Of a DNA stretch of 64,000 nucleotides, positions 20,033 through 31,970 are shown in pieces. How positions within the stretch are numbered: the first letter of the stretch is position 1; every line of letters begins with the position of its first letter. Below the pieces are notes generated by a model that saw nothing but the letters and a program-made list of their open reading frames with translations, did no database searches and had not been told where the DNA came from. Both the position numbers and the translations under genes were made by a program. The DNA is from Heterobilharzia americana (lineage: Eukaryota > Platyhelminthes > Trematoda > Strigeidida > Schistosomatidae): NCBI GenBank assembly GCA_944470555.2, contig OX104134.1, positions 110,044,701-110,108,700 of the forward strand. The letters run 5' to 3'.

Positions 20033-21085
20033 TGAGTCGAAGGCAGGATGGATCCATAAAATGATCTATCTACAGAAAACCTACATGGACAGGGCAATAT
20101 CTGAATTACCATAGCTTTTGCCCAGTTCAGTACAAGCGAACGTTAGTAAGGTGCTTATTCAGCAGAATTCAACGAATATGCACCGAGGATACTTTAGAAG
20201 ATGAAAGAAGAACACTGACCGATATTTTGTTGGAAAATAACTATCCATCAACATTTATCAGGCAGAACAAAATCAGTAGAGCGTCAAAACTAGAACTGCA
20301 GTCAGTCCCAAAGAAGGATGTCTTCATCAGCCTTCCGTACAAAGGTGACTCTCAGAGTGCAATCCTTAAGCAGAGACTCAACGCTGCTGTTAGAAGGACT
20401 TATTATGCAGCCAGGGTTCGAGTAATCGAAACCACGAAGCCCTTATATTCCCCCAAACCCCTACAGCATGTGAACTATAATGTCACATCCCATTGTATCT
20501 ACCAATTCAAATGTACGTGTGGTGACACATACATAGGGAGGACTAATAGATCCATGCAAGTAAGGGCCTCGGAACATATTCCAAAGTGGCTTCAGAAGCA
20601 AATCAAATCACCTGAACCTATAAATGTTGGTAGCAAACGTCCAAGCTCTTCGATCGCTAAACATATCGTTGAGACAGGTCACAAGATTGATGTGGCTACT
20701 TCCTTTACACCTATCTACAAAACATGTTGGGGAGGGATCCTGAAATTTGTTGAAGCCTTAGCTATTAGGAAGCTGAAACCACCTTTATGTATTCATAAAC
20801 AATTTGTTGTCACATTAAACCTTCCTTGGTAAATTCAACTATTGAAAAACCAAGTTCGATGTACTATTATTTTTTCGCCCTATTGATTTTCATTGTTATT
20901 CGGCCTTTAAGTCAGCCTTCCTACCTGACCCCTTTTTATTTTCTCACCCCTTATCTTCATGAGTTTTTATATAAATACCTATGACAAGTACGTGTGTGAT
21001 CAGATAGTTCGAAATGTGTTGCGCAAATACATTACACGGTTCAGACAATTTACGTCTTCTTATTGTTTTGTGGAAGTTTTGTTTT
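20033..21085 (+). mobile_element. Penelope-like element, 5'-truncated
   Basis: It starts abruptly after the RTE sequence and contains the RT thumb (SIYRKPTWTGQYL) and the whole GIY-YIG region. It ends in a 3'UTR whose last segment, from about 20980 (GACAAGTACGTGTGTGATCA), recurs at 49812 in another copy. Truncation at the 5' side is usual for these elements. Confidence 0.88.
20065..20832 (+). CDS. Penelope-like RT C-terminus plus GIY-YIG endonuclease
   Basis: There are 255 codons from the TGA at 20062-20064 to TAA. The first part matches the C-terminus of Penelope-type reverse transcriptases (SIYRKPTWTGQYL, YKRTLVRCLFSRIQRICT). The middle carries VPKKDVFISLPYKG and ILKQRLNAAVRRTYYAARV, a conserved linker. 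The end is a GIY-YIG nuclease fold: CIYQFKCTCGDTYIGRT, then RASEHIPKWL and SIAKHIVETGHKID. In the family this domain cuts the target DNA for insertion. GIY-YIG reads IYQ/YIG here. The catalytic core of the RT is missing through truncation, so the copy cannot act alone. The TGA most likely replaces a Trp codon within the same element. Confidence 0.88.
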   Translation, partial: SIYRKPTWTGQYLNYHSFCPVQYKRTLVRCLFSRIQRICTEDTLEDERRTLTDILLENNYPSTFIRQNKISRASKLELQSVPKKDVFISLPYKGDSQSAILKQRLNAAVRRTYYAARVRVIETTKPLYSPKPLQHVNYNVTSHCIYQFKCTCGDTYIGRTNRSMQVRASEHIPKWLQKQIKSPEPINVGSKRPSSSIAKHIVETGHKIDVATSFTPIYKTCWGGILKFVEALAIRKLKPPLCIHKQFVVTLNLPW

Positions 21086-21159
21086 TTCTTTCAATTCACC
21101 ATAAAGACAATAAAATTAAACGATAGTAGTAAAGAATTTAAGAAATAAAATTTATTTCT

Positions 21160-21568
21160 GAGATGAATGGGGATTTTTAATTTAGACGTAGTATTCATCA
21201 TGGACTGACATCAGTTAGGGAACCATTGAAAACCTGGAAGCACTGGACAGCTGTTTCTTCCTAGTATGGGACTCCTCAGCACCGTGTACACCTACGACCC
21301 GGGTAGGGATCGAACCCGGAACCTTCAGGGTTAACGCGTTAACTATTCAGCCACTGGGTCGGTTTTCGGTGGTCCACAGTTCCCAACTTCTCTCAGTCCA
21401 CGATATAGCGTGACTATCACCCAGGGTCTTCAGTTGACATCCGCTTTCCTTCTGACTGGTTGACCCCACAGGTCACGGCTTCTCACCTCCAATGGTTCCC
21501 CCAACTGATGTCACTCCGTAATGAATACTGCCTCTCAACTAGAAATCCCTATTCATCTCAAAATACAT
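21160..21568 (-). mobile_element. tRNA-derived SINE with hammerhead motif (Sm-alpha type), full length
   Basis: On the minus strand the element shows a pol III B box GGTTCGATCCC (21306-21316), an A-box-like TGGCTGAATAG just upstream, then a hammerhead-like core. The core has CTGAGGA (21273-21279), a stem-loop and GAAAC (21253-21257), followed by CTGTCCAG containing the expected cleavage triplet GTC. Both ends are related in inverted orientation (AGATGAATGGGGATTT against AGATGAATAGGGATTT), and both outer arms contain a GACATCAGTT motif. The basal pair of helix II is lost (GTCC/GGAA), so self-cleavage is doubtful. Sm-alpha elements with hammerheads are known from schistosomes. Confidence 0.8.
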
Positions 21569-22069
21569 TAGTGTAGATTTTGATTATTTCCTCGAAGAAG
21601 CTCCGACCGGACTTCCATGAGAAACGTTGGATTTCTTATTTCAAACACACGGATATTTGTCCAAATATAACCTATATTCTTGTATTTTCCAAATCTTGTA
21701 TTATATTAATTAATTTACCCTGCATTATCCTATTTTCAACTTCCATATAAAATGCCTTGAACCTGGTCGACTACTTTGAATAAATTATTTTGCATAGTTG
21801 GATGAAAAGTATCTTTTAACCTATAAAGCTTGTTTCTAAGCTGGTTTATCTATTTAAATGCCAGCCTTAGTGAGAAATCATCGCTTCACTTTCTTTGCGT
21901 GGTACCACAGTGGAGATTTACAGTTCTCTATGTGCCCTGTCACCACTATTACTATTACAAGTAGAATTATTATTGTCACTTGTGTAATTTCCACTGCTAA
22001 TATTCTTCTTTCGACTTCCTATGAATTTACACATAAATACATTATTATTAATATTTTCCCCATGAGTTC
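21569..22069. other. No feature seen
   Basis: AT-rich stretch between a SINE and RTE family B copy 2; no convincing frame. Confidence 0.5.
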
Positions 22070-22363
22070 CTAGTGCAACATGCAGCTTCAGTAGCACGTC
22101 TCCATTCCACTCTCTTCTCTGCAGTCTTTTCAACCTGGCTCCACGACTCCCCAGAAGCTTTCATTTATTCCTCACATGATCTCCTCCATGTCACCCTCAG
22201 CTGCGACGCCCAACTCGTCGTTTCCCCTTCGGATTCCACTCGATGGCCTTGCCTGGCGCGTGATGTCCCCGAATGGTCTTCTCAGTCTATGTCCAATCCA
22301 ATCCAATCCATCTCCACTTTCTTCTGCATATTTGTTGGGCGATGGGTTCTTGATTGGTTCATT

Positions 22364-22394
<31 letters not shown>

Positions 22395-25300
22395 AGCTAG
22401 CCAGAGTTCCTTGTTGCTTATTCTTTCTGACCATCTGATCTTCAGTATCGAGCCAGCGTAGGCGGCAGCTGTTGATGTGGTGAATGTCTGTAGTTTGTTA
22501 GAAATGCTTTTCGTGACGTGCCAAGTTTCTGAATTATATAGAAGCACTGACTTGACGTTGGTGTTGAAAATCCGGACCTTGTTCACGCTTTATGCTGAGT
22601 GCAGTAGATCTCCGCACTGATTTCAGACTAATGAAGACTTGTCTTGCTGTCTTTTCGATCCTGGCTTTGACGTCCTCATCTGTGCCACCTGTAGTTGAAG
22701 CGATGCTGCCTGTGCAGGTGGGTCAAAGAGACTACTTCCTTTAGGTTTCTCCCGTTGATGGTGATTAGTGCCCCTTGTTGTTGATGCCGTTGTTGGTTGC
22801 GTATCTTCATCACCTCCGTCTTCTCTACATTCACTTGAAGTCCTGTTTTCGTCACCTTGCCTCTTCTGTCAACTTGTTAGTTTTCGCCAGTAGATTTTCG
22901 AGTTTGTGCGACATTAGACATAAATGACCATCAGCGAAATCCAAATCTTCTTCTGTGGTCTTCTAATCGGTGAAGCCAGCGTATGCCCAACTACTCGCTC
23001 CTCACAGTTTCTTGCATGATCCAGTCCACTCCAGTCGACTACAATCAGGATGATCATCGGTGATAGTAGGAAACCTTGTGTAACTCATGTCCCCTGTCTT
23101 CACTTCAAAAGCATCACTGAGATCCCCATTGTGGATCACTTGGCATGTGGCCTCTTCATATAGCTGTTGAATGAGGCTGATAAAGATTTGTGGCACTGAA
23201 AGCGTAGTGTTGAAGCAGCTGCCTGCCAAATTACTTCCCGGTCGACGCCAACAAGGACCTTTTCAAAGTCGATGAGGTTGAGTTGAGTTGAGTTGACTGC
23301 TATTCTATGCTCTGTTCTATGATGATGCGTGGCGTGGCGTGGCGTGGCGTGGCGTGGCGTGGCGTAGCGTTGCAATTCGATCTGCACATGATTTGCTCTT
23401 CCTGAAACCAGCCAGCCTGTCTCGGTCGTAGTTTTGAATCCAGTGCATCCTTTAATCTCTCTCTCCAGGATGATACGGCTTAATATTTTGCTTGGGGTGG
23501 AGAGGATCGTGATTCCGCAACAATTCTTGTGAAGACGTAGGTTGCGCTTCTTTGGGAGTTTGACAAGGTAGACCTTCTTCCAATCAATCCACAGGTACCT
23601 TTCCTTCCTTCCCTACAAACCTTCTGCAATAGTGGTGTGGTGTGAGCATGCCCTCTGTTGTCTCTGCACCTGTTTTCAGTGCTTCTGGTGGAATTCCATC
23701 TGGTCCTGCTGCTTTCCTGAATTTCATTAGCTTTATGGCGTTAACGACCTCACTTCTGCTTTTGTCGGAGGGCTTATATTTACTGGTAGTTCTGTGGCTG
23801 CATGTGGTATTTCTGGACGAGTTGAATGTGGTGGTGGTGGTGGTGGTGGTCGATTCAAGAGCTTTTCGAAGTGGTCGGCCGATCGTTTCCTTAGTTTCTC
23901 CCCTTTGGTGGTAACTGGCTTTCCATCACTATCTTTCATTGGCTTCGTCTGAGTTGATCTCTTACCTCCCGAATAGTAACCTGGTTATTTGAAATAATCT
24001 TCTCAGGTCTCAGTCTCTCCTACCTACAGCCTGTTCTGCTTGACTTGCCAATGTGACGTAGAAGTGTCTTTTGTCTTTCTGCGCACCCTTCTTCACCTCT
24101 TCCTCTAGTGTTTCACACGTTGTATTCAGTTCTTCTTTTCGTTGTTCATCCCTGCACTGCACAGCTTCACCATCTTCCTCTCCCTCTCCCTCCTCTATCA
24201 GCTTCCATGTGTCCGTCGAGATCCACTCATTGTCCTGTCTTGTTTCTCCTTCCTTCTTAACACGGTTATGTGGGTTTCTTTCCACGTCTCTTTCAAAGAA
24301 TTCCAGTGTTCTTCCACGCAGGTTTCTTCAGGGATGTTGCTTAGTGTCTCCCATTTCTTCCTGATGGCTGACTGGCGTGAAGATGTCCTTTGTGGTTTCG
24401 TCATGCAGTCCAGTTTCTGTTGTGGGTGTTGAACATGAACTGCGGTCTATCAACAGCTTCCTTGAAGGCTTTTAACTTGATTTGGAAGGTGGGTTCCTTG
24501 CACTAGATAGTGGTCGGAGCCTACATCTGCTCCTCTTCTTGACGTTGTGTCAAGTAGACTGCGTCTCCACTTTCTTCAGATTGGAATGAAGTCGACCTGA
24601 TTTTTAGTGTAGTGTGTCCATCTGGTGAACTCCATGTCGCTACCTTGTGAATATCCTTGTGTTTGTACACACTGCCTGACCTCCAATCACCAAATCGTTG
24701 AATGCACAGAAGTCTGCAAACAGTTCTCCATTCTCATTGACCATTTCACTGATTGCCTTTCGACCCATGGTTAGTTCTCTTCTTGTGTTGTGTGCTCCGA
24801 GTTTGGCATTCATGTTGCCCATTAGAATTTTGATATTGCCAACTGGGGTCATGTCCAGTGTTGATTGCAGTTGTCTGTAGACTTCCTCGTTTTTCTCTTG
24901 CTCTGCATAATTTGTAGGTGCATAGCGTGGCGTTGTATGATTGTGACTTTGCTTCCTTCCTTTTGAGTTGAATCTTGCTGTCGTGACATGATCCTGGAGG
25001 AGACAGGCTCCCACTGCATGAGAGAGAGAGCCTTCGCTGTCCTTGTGAGGGGGACATCATGATAGCCACTTTGAAACTCAGTGTGCTCGTGGTTGTCGTC
25101 TTGGTGGCAATATCGGAGTAGATTATTGATTCTCCAGTTGACAGTTTGGAGAGTCCACTTCCATTCCATCTACTTTCACAGATTCCAAGCACTTCCATGC
25201 CATCCATACCTCTTCATCTCGTTTGCAATCTGGACTGCCTTGCTGGGTTCAAACATGGTGCGGAGATTCTATGTCCCCATCCTTACTTGCACTTTCACTT

Positions 25301-25528
25301 TCATCGAGCGAGAGGAGACACATCGGCCGACTGGCTTCTTGAAGGCTTTCACCAACCGGCGTCATTTCATCTCTCCGATTCCAGCAAGGAATAAGTTTGT
25401 TTTTATTTTTTATAATTTCTTTGTAGCTTGAAGTTTCTTTAGGGATTGGATTAGTTTTACGGTGTAGGGTTGCTAACCCTATGTCCAAGCTTCCCTCTTA
25501 CTCAGGGTTAGGACCGGCTAGTAACTAG
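22070..25528 (-). mobile_element. RTE family B, copy 2
   Basis: Same layout as copy 1: endonuclease pieces at 25207-24640 and RT pieces at 23939-22927. FADG replaces YADD (22927-22938), and the TAG in the GTWN motif is also shared. The C-terminal SVLLYNSETW lies at 22586-22359. Internal short repeats are expanded here: seven TGGCG units near 23330-23365 and a CCAG run near 22370-22400. The 5' end stops about 25 bases earlier than in copy 1. The 3' flank differs from copies 3 and 4, so this is a separate location of the element. Confidence 0.9.
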
Positions 25529-25784
25529 TGTTCATGTTTCCTACTTCCGTTCGAGGCCATAATTTCATCTTCATGCGCAGTCTTTGAGAAGGCGAAAACT
25601 CTTTACTTGAACAGAGAAATGCCTAATGCAAGAGTATGCTTCAAATATTATGCTTATTCGGATAGAAGTTGTGGCGGGTGATGTATTAGATTATCATAAA
25701 GTGTGTAAGCCAAAAGAAACTGCAGCTCTTACGAACTTCCGTAAAATATCTGACCGAAAAGTTTCACGAACATTTTCAGACTGA
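25529..25784. other. No feature seen
   Basis: Short unassigned stretch between two retroelement pieces. Confidence 0.4.
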
Positions 25785-26045
25785 CAGCTGCAACCTTGAC
25801 GTTGCAGTCACAAGTTCATATCGAAATAACCCAGTGAGTTACACAGGTTGGGCTAATTTTTCTTTCAGTTCCCCCCATACAAGAAAGTTCTGTTGGATAG
25901 TGATAAGGCTAAAAGCATCTACTTGTATAAATTGCAAAGTCTTGATGGGAGTTCAAATACGATGTCGTACTGCTGACTGGACAGGGGTGTGACAGCAGTA
26001 ACGTGCTTCCCACCGATGACCAGCAGTGCTATGCCTATTGTAAGA
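25785..26045 (+). mobile_element. RTE family A, 5'UTR fragment
   Basis: Aligns by eye with 16655-16925: shared blocks include ACCTTGACGT, AAGGCTAAAAGCA-type, GTCGTACTGCTG and GATGACCAGCAGTGC. No coding content. Confidence 0.7.
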
Positions 26046-26164
26046 GAAAAGTAAAATATAATCACTCCCGGAAATAGCACTTATAGAGGCCTTCCACCAT
26101 TAGTGAGAGTTTACAGTGGTTGGTGTTACCACAGGAGACTGCATAGTGGACCTATGGTGCACAA

Positions 26165-26787
26165 ATGACAGACAGTCTCTATGTAGACTGCCCACTCAGT
26201 GAAGGCGCACTCCTCGATGACTGGAAGGATGACATAGTTACACCTATCCACAAGGAAGGTTCTAGGCAGCACCCATCAAATTACAGACCGATAAGTTTGA
26301 CTAGCACTGTATTAAAAATCCTAGAAAGAGTAATCAAGAAGACTATCCAAGTGCACTTAGAGAGCAAGACTCTATTGCCAGATTCGCAGCAGGGCTTTCG
26401 CAGAAACTTCTCTCGATTGACAAACAATCTTACAGTCACAGAAAGTTTGGTCAAGCCTAAAGATGATAGGATATCTGTAGATATCATTTTCATATATTTT
26501 AGTAAAGCGTTCAACATGGTACGTCGGATGCAGACCTTCTCGAAAGAGTTCAGAGTTCAGCCACTGGTATGATCCCTGCGATAGTCGGCCTCACCTATGA
26601 AGATCGACTTAAAAAATTGAGCCTCTTCTCTTTATCCCATCACAGAAAGACGGGAGATCTAATCCTACTATGCAGGATTCTAACATATGACTTTGGACCT
26701 GACCAAAAAGAATTAGTGTCCTCATCGTCAATTGATTCGTTCAAAAGGGGATTTGACAAGCACAGAAATCTACTGGAAGTTGATTAA
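26165..26787 (+). mobile_element. CR1/jockey-like LINE fragment with internal deletion
   Basis: The first frame (26165-26572) carries typical CR1-type reverse transcriptase blocks: DDWKDDIVTPIHKEGSRQHP, SNYRPISLTSTVLKILE, then LLPDSQQGFRR and DIIFIYFSKAFNMV. The second frame (26569-26787) is the far C-terminus: LTYEDRLKKLSLFSL, then KTGDLILLCRIL and a closing DSFKRGFDKHRN. The palm with the catalytic YADD and the thumb are missing between them, so the middle has been deleted. It belongs to a different clade from the RTE copies around it. Confidence 0.8.
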
Positions 26788-26819
26788 TATAGGCTCATGG
26801 CCTTCTATCCTCAAACAAG

Positions 26820-27440
26820 AAGTCTTAATCTGACGTAATGCTGACAAGATGCAGAGTTTTGTGAACAATTTGAATGGTAACTTGAGAATGGTTAGGATTC
26901 ATTTCTCAACACCCGAATGCAAATTGTTGTTCTAACACTGCTTTTCGCTAGTATCTTGTTTAATGATGCGGAGTAAGATGGTTGAGTGCACTGACCACTT
27001 CACTTACTTGAGAATTTGAACCAGCGCTAATGTGTCAGTGTTTAAAGGAATTTCGGCACACATACAGAAGGGTTAGTTAGCTTATAATAGCTCATGATAT
27101 TCGTGACTTTGCTTAGATATCCGATTGTGTATTAAGGTGCCAATGTACTGCTCTGTTCTACTGTGTGGTTGTGAAACAAGACCAATGAAGATGGAGGGAT
27201 TTTGAAGGCTTCAGGCATTTGTAATTTACGTCGTATACTGTGGCACCTCTGCGCCAGTAACACAGAAGTCAGTAGAGTTTTTGGTAGAAGAGGAGAGTCA
27301 GTTGGTGAGATTGTATTCCTCCACCAACTCTTGTTTAAAACATTACACACTCCCAGTCACCGTCAACCATTTTGCGAGATGTTGACTGATTCAAATTCAG
27401 ACTGTAAAAGGTTAGAGATGACCTATTCAAATTAGGGGAT
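26820..27440 (+). mobile_element. RTE family A, old 3' fragment
   Basis: Starts with ADKMQS-type sequence (GCTGACAAGATGCAGAG near 26840) and proceeds through degenerate CVDHFTYL and LLYGCETWPLK counterparts to about 27440. Every frame is broken. Confidence 0.7.
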
Positions 27441-28083
27441 TAGTCCCTGAAGTTTCTAAATGTTGGTCTTCGGTGCGTTAGAGAATGTAAGCTTCTCAGT
27501 TGCAGCCTGCCTGACATCTGTAAACAGTCCCAGCCAGCATTTACTTCTGGCGCACTTTGTAAGTTTCGGGCAAAAACCCGAATATTTTACTTCGGACGAT
27601 TGCAGATTGCTTGTGAAATGACTCAGAATCCGTCTTAGTGGTGTGAATACATCCACACGTCATCATACTCGTTATATCGAATTTCAGCTTTGTTTTGTCT
27701 TTTCTTGGTAACGAAACAGTATTGAAAAACTGCTTTTATAGTTTCAGCGTTGCACATCTTAACTTCCCTTCGCAAATAAACTAAAATGCTGGTGGCCCCA
27801 CTGAGAAAAGCTCACACTGGAACCAATATTTTTCGATAATGCCAGGGGAGTAATTAGCCTCACTGTCATATCATATGTCATCACTTCATATAAGAAGCAT
27901 ACAAGTTTCCATCTGGAAAAGTATTCGCTACTGGCCATCGTCGTTCATTTGGTATCCTTTTCTGATTAGCTTCATAAAATACGAATTCCTGTTCATTGTT
28001 CACTGCTTCCTCAAACAGAATAAAGATTTCATCCAGCTGTTCCATTTTTCTCATTGTCGAAAGGTGACAAACACATTTCAAAC
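27441..28083. other. No feature seen
   Basis: Unassigned; only short fortuitous frames. Confidence 0.4.
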
Positions 28084-28424
28084 ATTCTCAAACCCACAAC
28101 CAAAATCTCCCAAAACCTCTACCGCTGATCAGCAAAACCTAAATGGAATGTACCATATCGTAGTAACGTGCGGACACAGTGCAGTCTCCTCTGACAGCAT
28201 CGACCCATGCAAACTGCCACTGACAGTGGAAGACCTCCATAAGTACGTCTGTGACATCACTGGACGTACACAACTCATCGTAGGCTATATCACACTCAAA
28301 GGAGCTGAAGCATATAGTCTTCAACAGAGTGATGTACATACCAGGTGCATCTTTCAGTGAGAGACCGAGACATTGGATTATGACCCGTGGGTCGGTGGAC
28401 TCGAATATTGCCTTCATGTCGAGA
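28084..28424 (-). repeat. RTE family A fragment, left arm of a 340-bp inverted repeat
   Basis: On the minus strand it encodes FESTDPRVIIQCLGLSLKD and GMYITLLKT, a degenerate family-A RT palm block. The same peptide is encoded on the plus strand at 30374-30713, with essentially identical DNA. Confidence 0.8.
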
Positions 28425-28639
28425 AAAACATCTAGTATCGAGAGATGGTAGGTATGCCTGTGCTCTTAGATTTAGCACAGCATGAACATTTGGTCTACAC
28501 ACTCCCGACAGACAGATAGACAAAATCAACGTAGAATATCGCACACAAGTGCATCGGTTCACACTGCCCACACTTCCCAGTATTATACAAAGAACAAGTG
28601 GATATGAGAGACTGATATTAAAGTAGGCAAAGAAGCATG

Positions 28640-29215
28640 AAGAGAGATTTTAAAATTCAGGGTTAGTCAAAACATTTAAGCTACAGAATACATCAGAGGG
28701 TGAATACATCTTCGCCACTGTAATTAGTTTTCACCCAGTTCTTAAACACTGATTCCAATCGTCTTGGGGACTTCAACCTCCCTGCCTTGGTCAGACCAAC
28801 AGTCAGGGACTTCATCGACCAGTGCCACGTCTTGGCGTGGCCAGCCTGAACCCTCTTTCAACCTCATCCATCTTCCCCTAGCATGGCACGTCGAGGTAGG
28901 CGGTGGCTTGGCGTACGCAACATATCCAAGCCACAGCCGATGAAGGCTCAACCCCATCAATCGTCTTGCCTAGCACCCTCCGCCGTATATCAACATTACT
29001 CACAGTGATTCCAACCAACATGAGCAATGCTATGAAGACACCTGTGGTCAAGAACCTGTAATTGGTTCATGTCTTCTACTTATAACAGTCGTATAACAGC
29101 AGAATGAACTGAAGCGCAGTATACTCATGCTTTGGCAGGAAGTTGGATATCTCACCAGTCGGTGCCTCAGGTGATGCAAGTCGGCAAGTGCCAAACAAGC
29201 CTTCTGTACCAGAGC
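28640..29215 (-). mobile_element. RTE family A C-terminal fragment, duplicate of 14.1-14.6 kb
   Basis: Bases 28835-29215 match 14195-14575 in the same orientation with only a handful of differences. It is the degenerate RT C-terminus and 3'UTR of the old copy. Confidence 0.8.
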
Positions 29216-29845
29216 TGACATCTCAACATCATCAACAGTATCCGGAGGTGAAGGTGAGGGAGAAGACAGTTGAGGACTGTGTTTTGTACATTACTGGAAG
29301 CGTGAGGGCGGTCGACTCTTCTCGGCCGCCCACACCGTGGAAAGCTATTTTTTTCTTTAGGTACCTTAAAGAGAAAAGGATATATGTGACTGCAGAGTCC
29401 ATAGGAGATCTGCTTGAGACCTGTCACAGCCTCATGAAGATTGTTGGTGTGAGGTATTGTTATTCGAAAAAAGACAGAAAACATATATTACCAGCACCTG
29501 AAGAACGTGAGGAAGGGAGGAGCGTGCTATTTGGAGGGCCAACCTTTTTTCCTAAACCCCACCCCTTCTTAAACAGAAAGCATCATGAATATGGCACTGC
29601 TTGTCATCCTCAGGAAACACTTTACTGCCGTCACACCCAGTAGTATGACTTCCCCCCTCGGATCCCCACTATAGTGTAGCAATTTACACTACAACGGTAA
29701 CTGCTTTTCGTCTTACCAATATCCGACAGTTCTTTATGACTCGGTAAGGCCTCTAGAGAACAAGTGTTCCAGCCAGTGTAGCTGGTTGGGCCATTGTGCT
29801 ATATAAATGCGGCCACCACATCAAGTTAGCGGCTATTGGTCGTGA
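29216..29845 (-). mobile_element. RTE family A 5' fragment
   Basis: The reverse complement aligns with 16650-17200 of the near-complete copy, including GACAGGTCTCAAGCAGAT and the GTAGCAATTT/TACACTA part. It directly follows a 3' fragment of the same family, so the interior has been lost. Confidence 0.75.
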
Positions 29846-29847
29846 AT

Positions 29848-30030
29848 ATAAGTTGGAGAACAACTGAAGACCTGGTTCGGGATCCGATGTTTGATGGAGT
29901 CATATGTGAACACTGCTGTGAAGTTCCATGCTAAGATGAAACACCCGTTCAATGCCCTCAGTTTTTCACTGGTTCTTCAACTGGTGTAAGTCCGTGACGA
30001 AAATCAACTAGATAATCAATGAATCCACAC
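29848..30030 (+). mobile_element. Degenerate hammerhead SINE
   Basis: Keeps the order of the Sm-alpha-type repeat: a GACCTGGTTCGGGATCCGA B-box-like part, a remnant of the hammerhead (ACTGCTGTGAAG, then GATGAAACA), and a 3' part with TTCTTCAACTGGTGT. The core is destroyed. Confidence 0.5.
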
Positions 30031-30059
30031 AGAACTGTAGGTAGGTAATCGGGTTAAAC

Positions 30060-30713
30060 GTACGAGTGGACATAAGCTTAGTTACCTCTGACTTCTAACG
30101 GATTGATCTACTCCCTGGAGGGCATATGGTTGACTTTGACGATGCGGACGATACTGTGATGCCAAGTGAAGACGCTGAAAAAATGCACGGTCTTCAGAAT
30201 GCGTTGAGTAGAAATTTGAGTACGCTTGGCATGCGTTTTTCACCCGTCAAATGTAGGATGATGCTCCAGGACTGGTGTGCGAGTGCTCCTAGTTTAAGGT
30301 GAAGTAGTGGATTGTGTCACTCACTTCACTTACCAGCCGGAATAGGTTGGATGCTGTTGAAATCTCAGCTCTTCTTGACGTGAAGGCAGTATTCGAGTCC
30401 ACCGACCCACGGGTCATAATCCAATGTCTCGGTCTCTCACTGAAAGATGCACCTGGTATGTACATCACTCTGTTGAAGACTATATGCTTCAGCTCCTTTG
30501 AGTGTGATATAGCCTACGATGAGTTGTGTACGTCCAGTGATGTCACAGACGTACTTATGGAGGTCTTCCACTGTCAGTGGCAGTTTGCATGGGTCGATGC
30601 TGTCAGAGGAGACTGCACTGTGTCCGCACGTTACTACGATATGGTACATTCCATTTAGGTTTTGCTGATCAGCGGTAGAGGTTTTGGGAGACTTTGGTTG
30701 TGGGTTTGAGAAT
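30060..30713 (+). mobile_element. RTE family A fragments, right arm of inverted repeat
   Basis: Bases 30075-30373 are the reverse complement of about 14576-14850 (ADDTVMPSEDAEKMHG counterpart of YADDIVLLGEDADKMQS). Bases 30374-30713 are the reverse complement of 28084-28424. RT blocks appear out of order: the YADD part precedes the palm part that should come before it, which shows rearrangement. Confidence 0.75.
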
Positions 30714-30949
30714 GCTTGTCACCACCTGAATGCAATTTCAGTCTGCATTTATGTTTGAAATTGATCACATGGTGATACCTTGTTATGACTACAGACATTA
30801 TGCTGCCGCCAAACTGTTTCGCATTGAAAAGTGCAGTTCAGCTGTGTGGTTTGTCTAATAAAACAACTATCATGGAATTACCTTATTCCATAATGGTCGG
30901 GTTTTGCTTTTCTTTTATCCGAAACAAATTTTTGTTCTAAAAGTTGTCG

Positions 30950-31625
30950 ACTTTGTAGTCTTGCTTAACAATGTGAGTAAATAGTTGAGCTAATTGACTA
31001 CTTTACTTACTCTGGAAGTTGAGTCAACTGTAATGCATCAGTAATTGATGAAATTTGAGATCGAATAATAAAATCCCTATCAGCCTTCGTCAGTGTAGGC
31101 CATTCATTGTGATATTCAGCTGTCTATTAAGAGTCAATTACAGCGCACTTTTGTTCGCTCTATTCTTTTATGTGGTTGTAAAACATGGCCATTAAATGTA
31201 GAGGATGTGAGAATGCTTCAAGTGTTCGAGGATCTTTGAGTGTGTAGCATGGACCATGTGTCGTGGCGTCACACCATCATTCAGACAGATGAAGGGTTTT
31301 AGGTGGAGGAAAGTTACTTGATGAGGTTATGAACTTGGCTGACTCAGTTGGCTTGTAAATGTGTTACGCGTGCCTAGTCACTGCCTACGCAGTTGCACAA
31401 CATTAAATAAGGTAGGTTCAGGCTGCAAAATGGGTCCAGGCAAGCAGACTAAAATATGAGGTCACTCTCGGAAGCCATTGACTGTTTGTCTGTATCGTTT
31501 ATGAAGGTGTAGACTGCCTGATTTGGCTCCTCGAAATAACTGGAATCAGTGGTTGAATACTTTGTGATGCAACTGCAAATCGGTAACAGTGGTATCGATA
31601 TTTAAATATTCACTGTTATCTTCAG
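30950..31625 (+). mobile_element. RTE family A, old 3' fragment
   Basis: Shows worn counterparts of the YLGS region, the LLYGCETWPL block (near 31165-31200) and the C-terminal RNQWLETL block (near 31540-31560). Frames are broken throughout. Confidence 0.65.
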
Positions 31626-31734
31626 AGTTTCCAGCATTTTGCTAACCCTCATATATTTATTTCATCAGCTCAAACATATTTGTCCACCTTAGTAATAGGA
31701 GTAAAACTTGGACACTAGTAGATTATAATTCCTT

Positions 31735-31970
31735 TTTAACCTGTTTATTAGAACTGTCATGTAGTGAAACAGTAATGCTTACTTGTTCTTTGTGATGAAG
31801 GCAATAGAATTTTCTATAAACCTCGAACAGATACAGAATCATTCCTATTCCAAGTATTTGATGTTGATTCGAAAAAGCAAAGGTTCAATTATCAACCTCT
31901 GATTCCATACAACTAAATTGACTTTTAATACTGTCGCTATATCCTACCCTATTGTGGCAATAGCGTGCAT
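31735..31970 (-). repeat. Penelope-associated repeat, inverted relative to 38572-38880
   Basis: The reverse complement matches 38572-38880, including GTAAGCATTACTGTTTCA and TCGAGGTTTATAGAAAATTC. It lacks about 100 bases that are present in the other copy, next to the CAGTAAGC motif. Confidence 0.75.

Noticed and set aside
29143..29643. 166-codon plus-strand frame
   Set aside because: Antisense to the 5' region of an RTE family-A fragment; the sequence is explained by that element.
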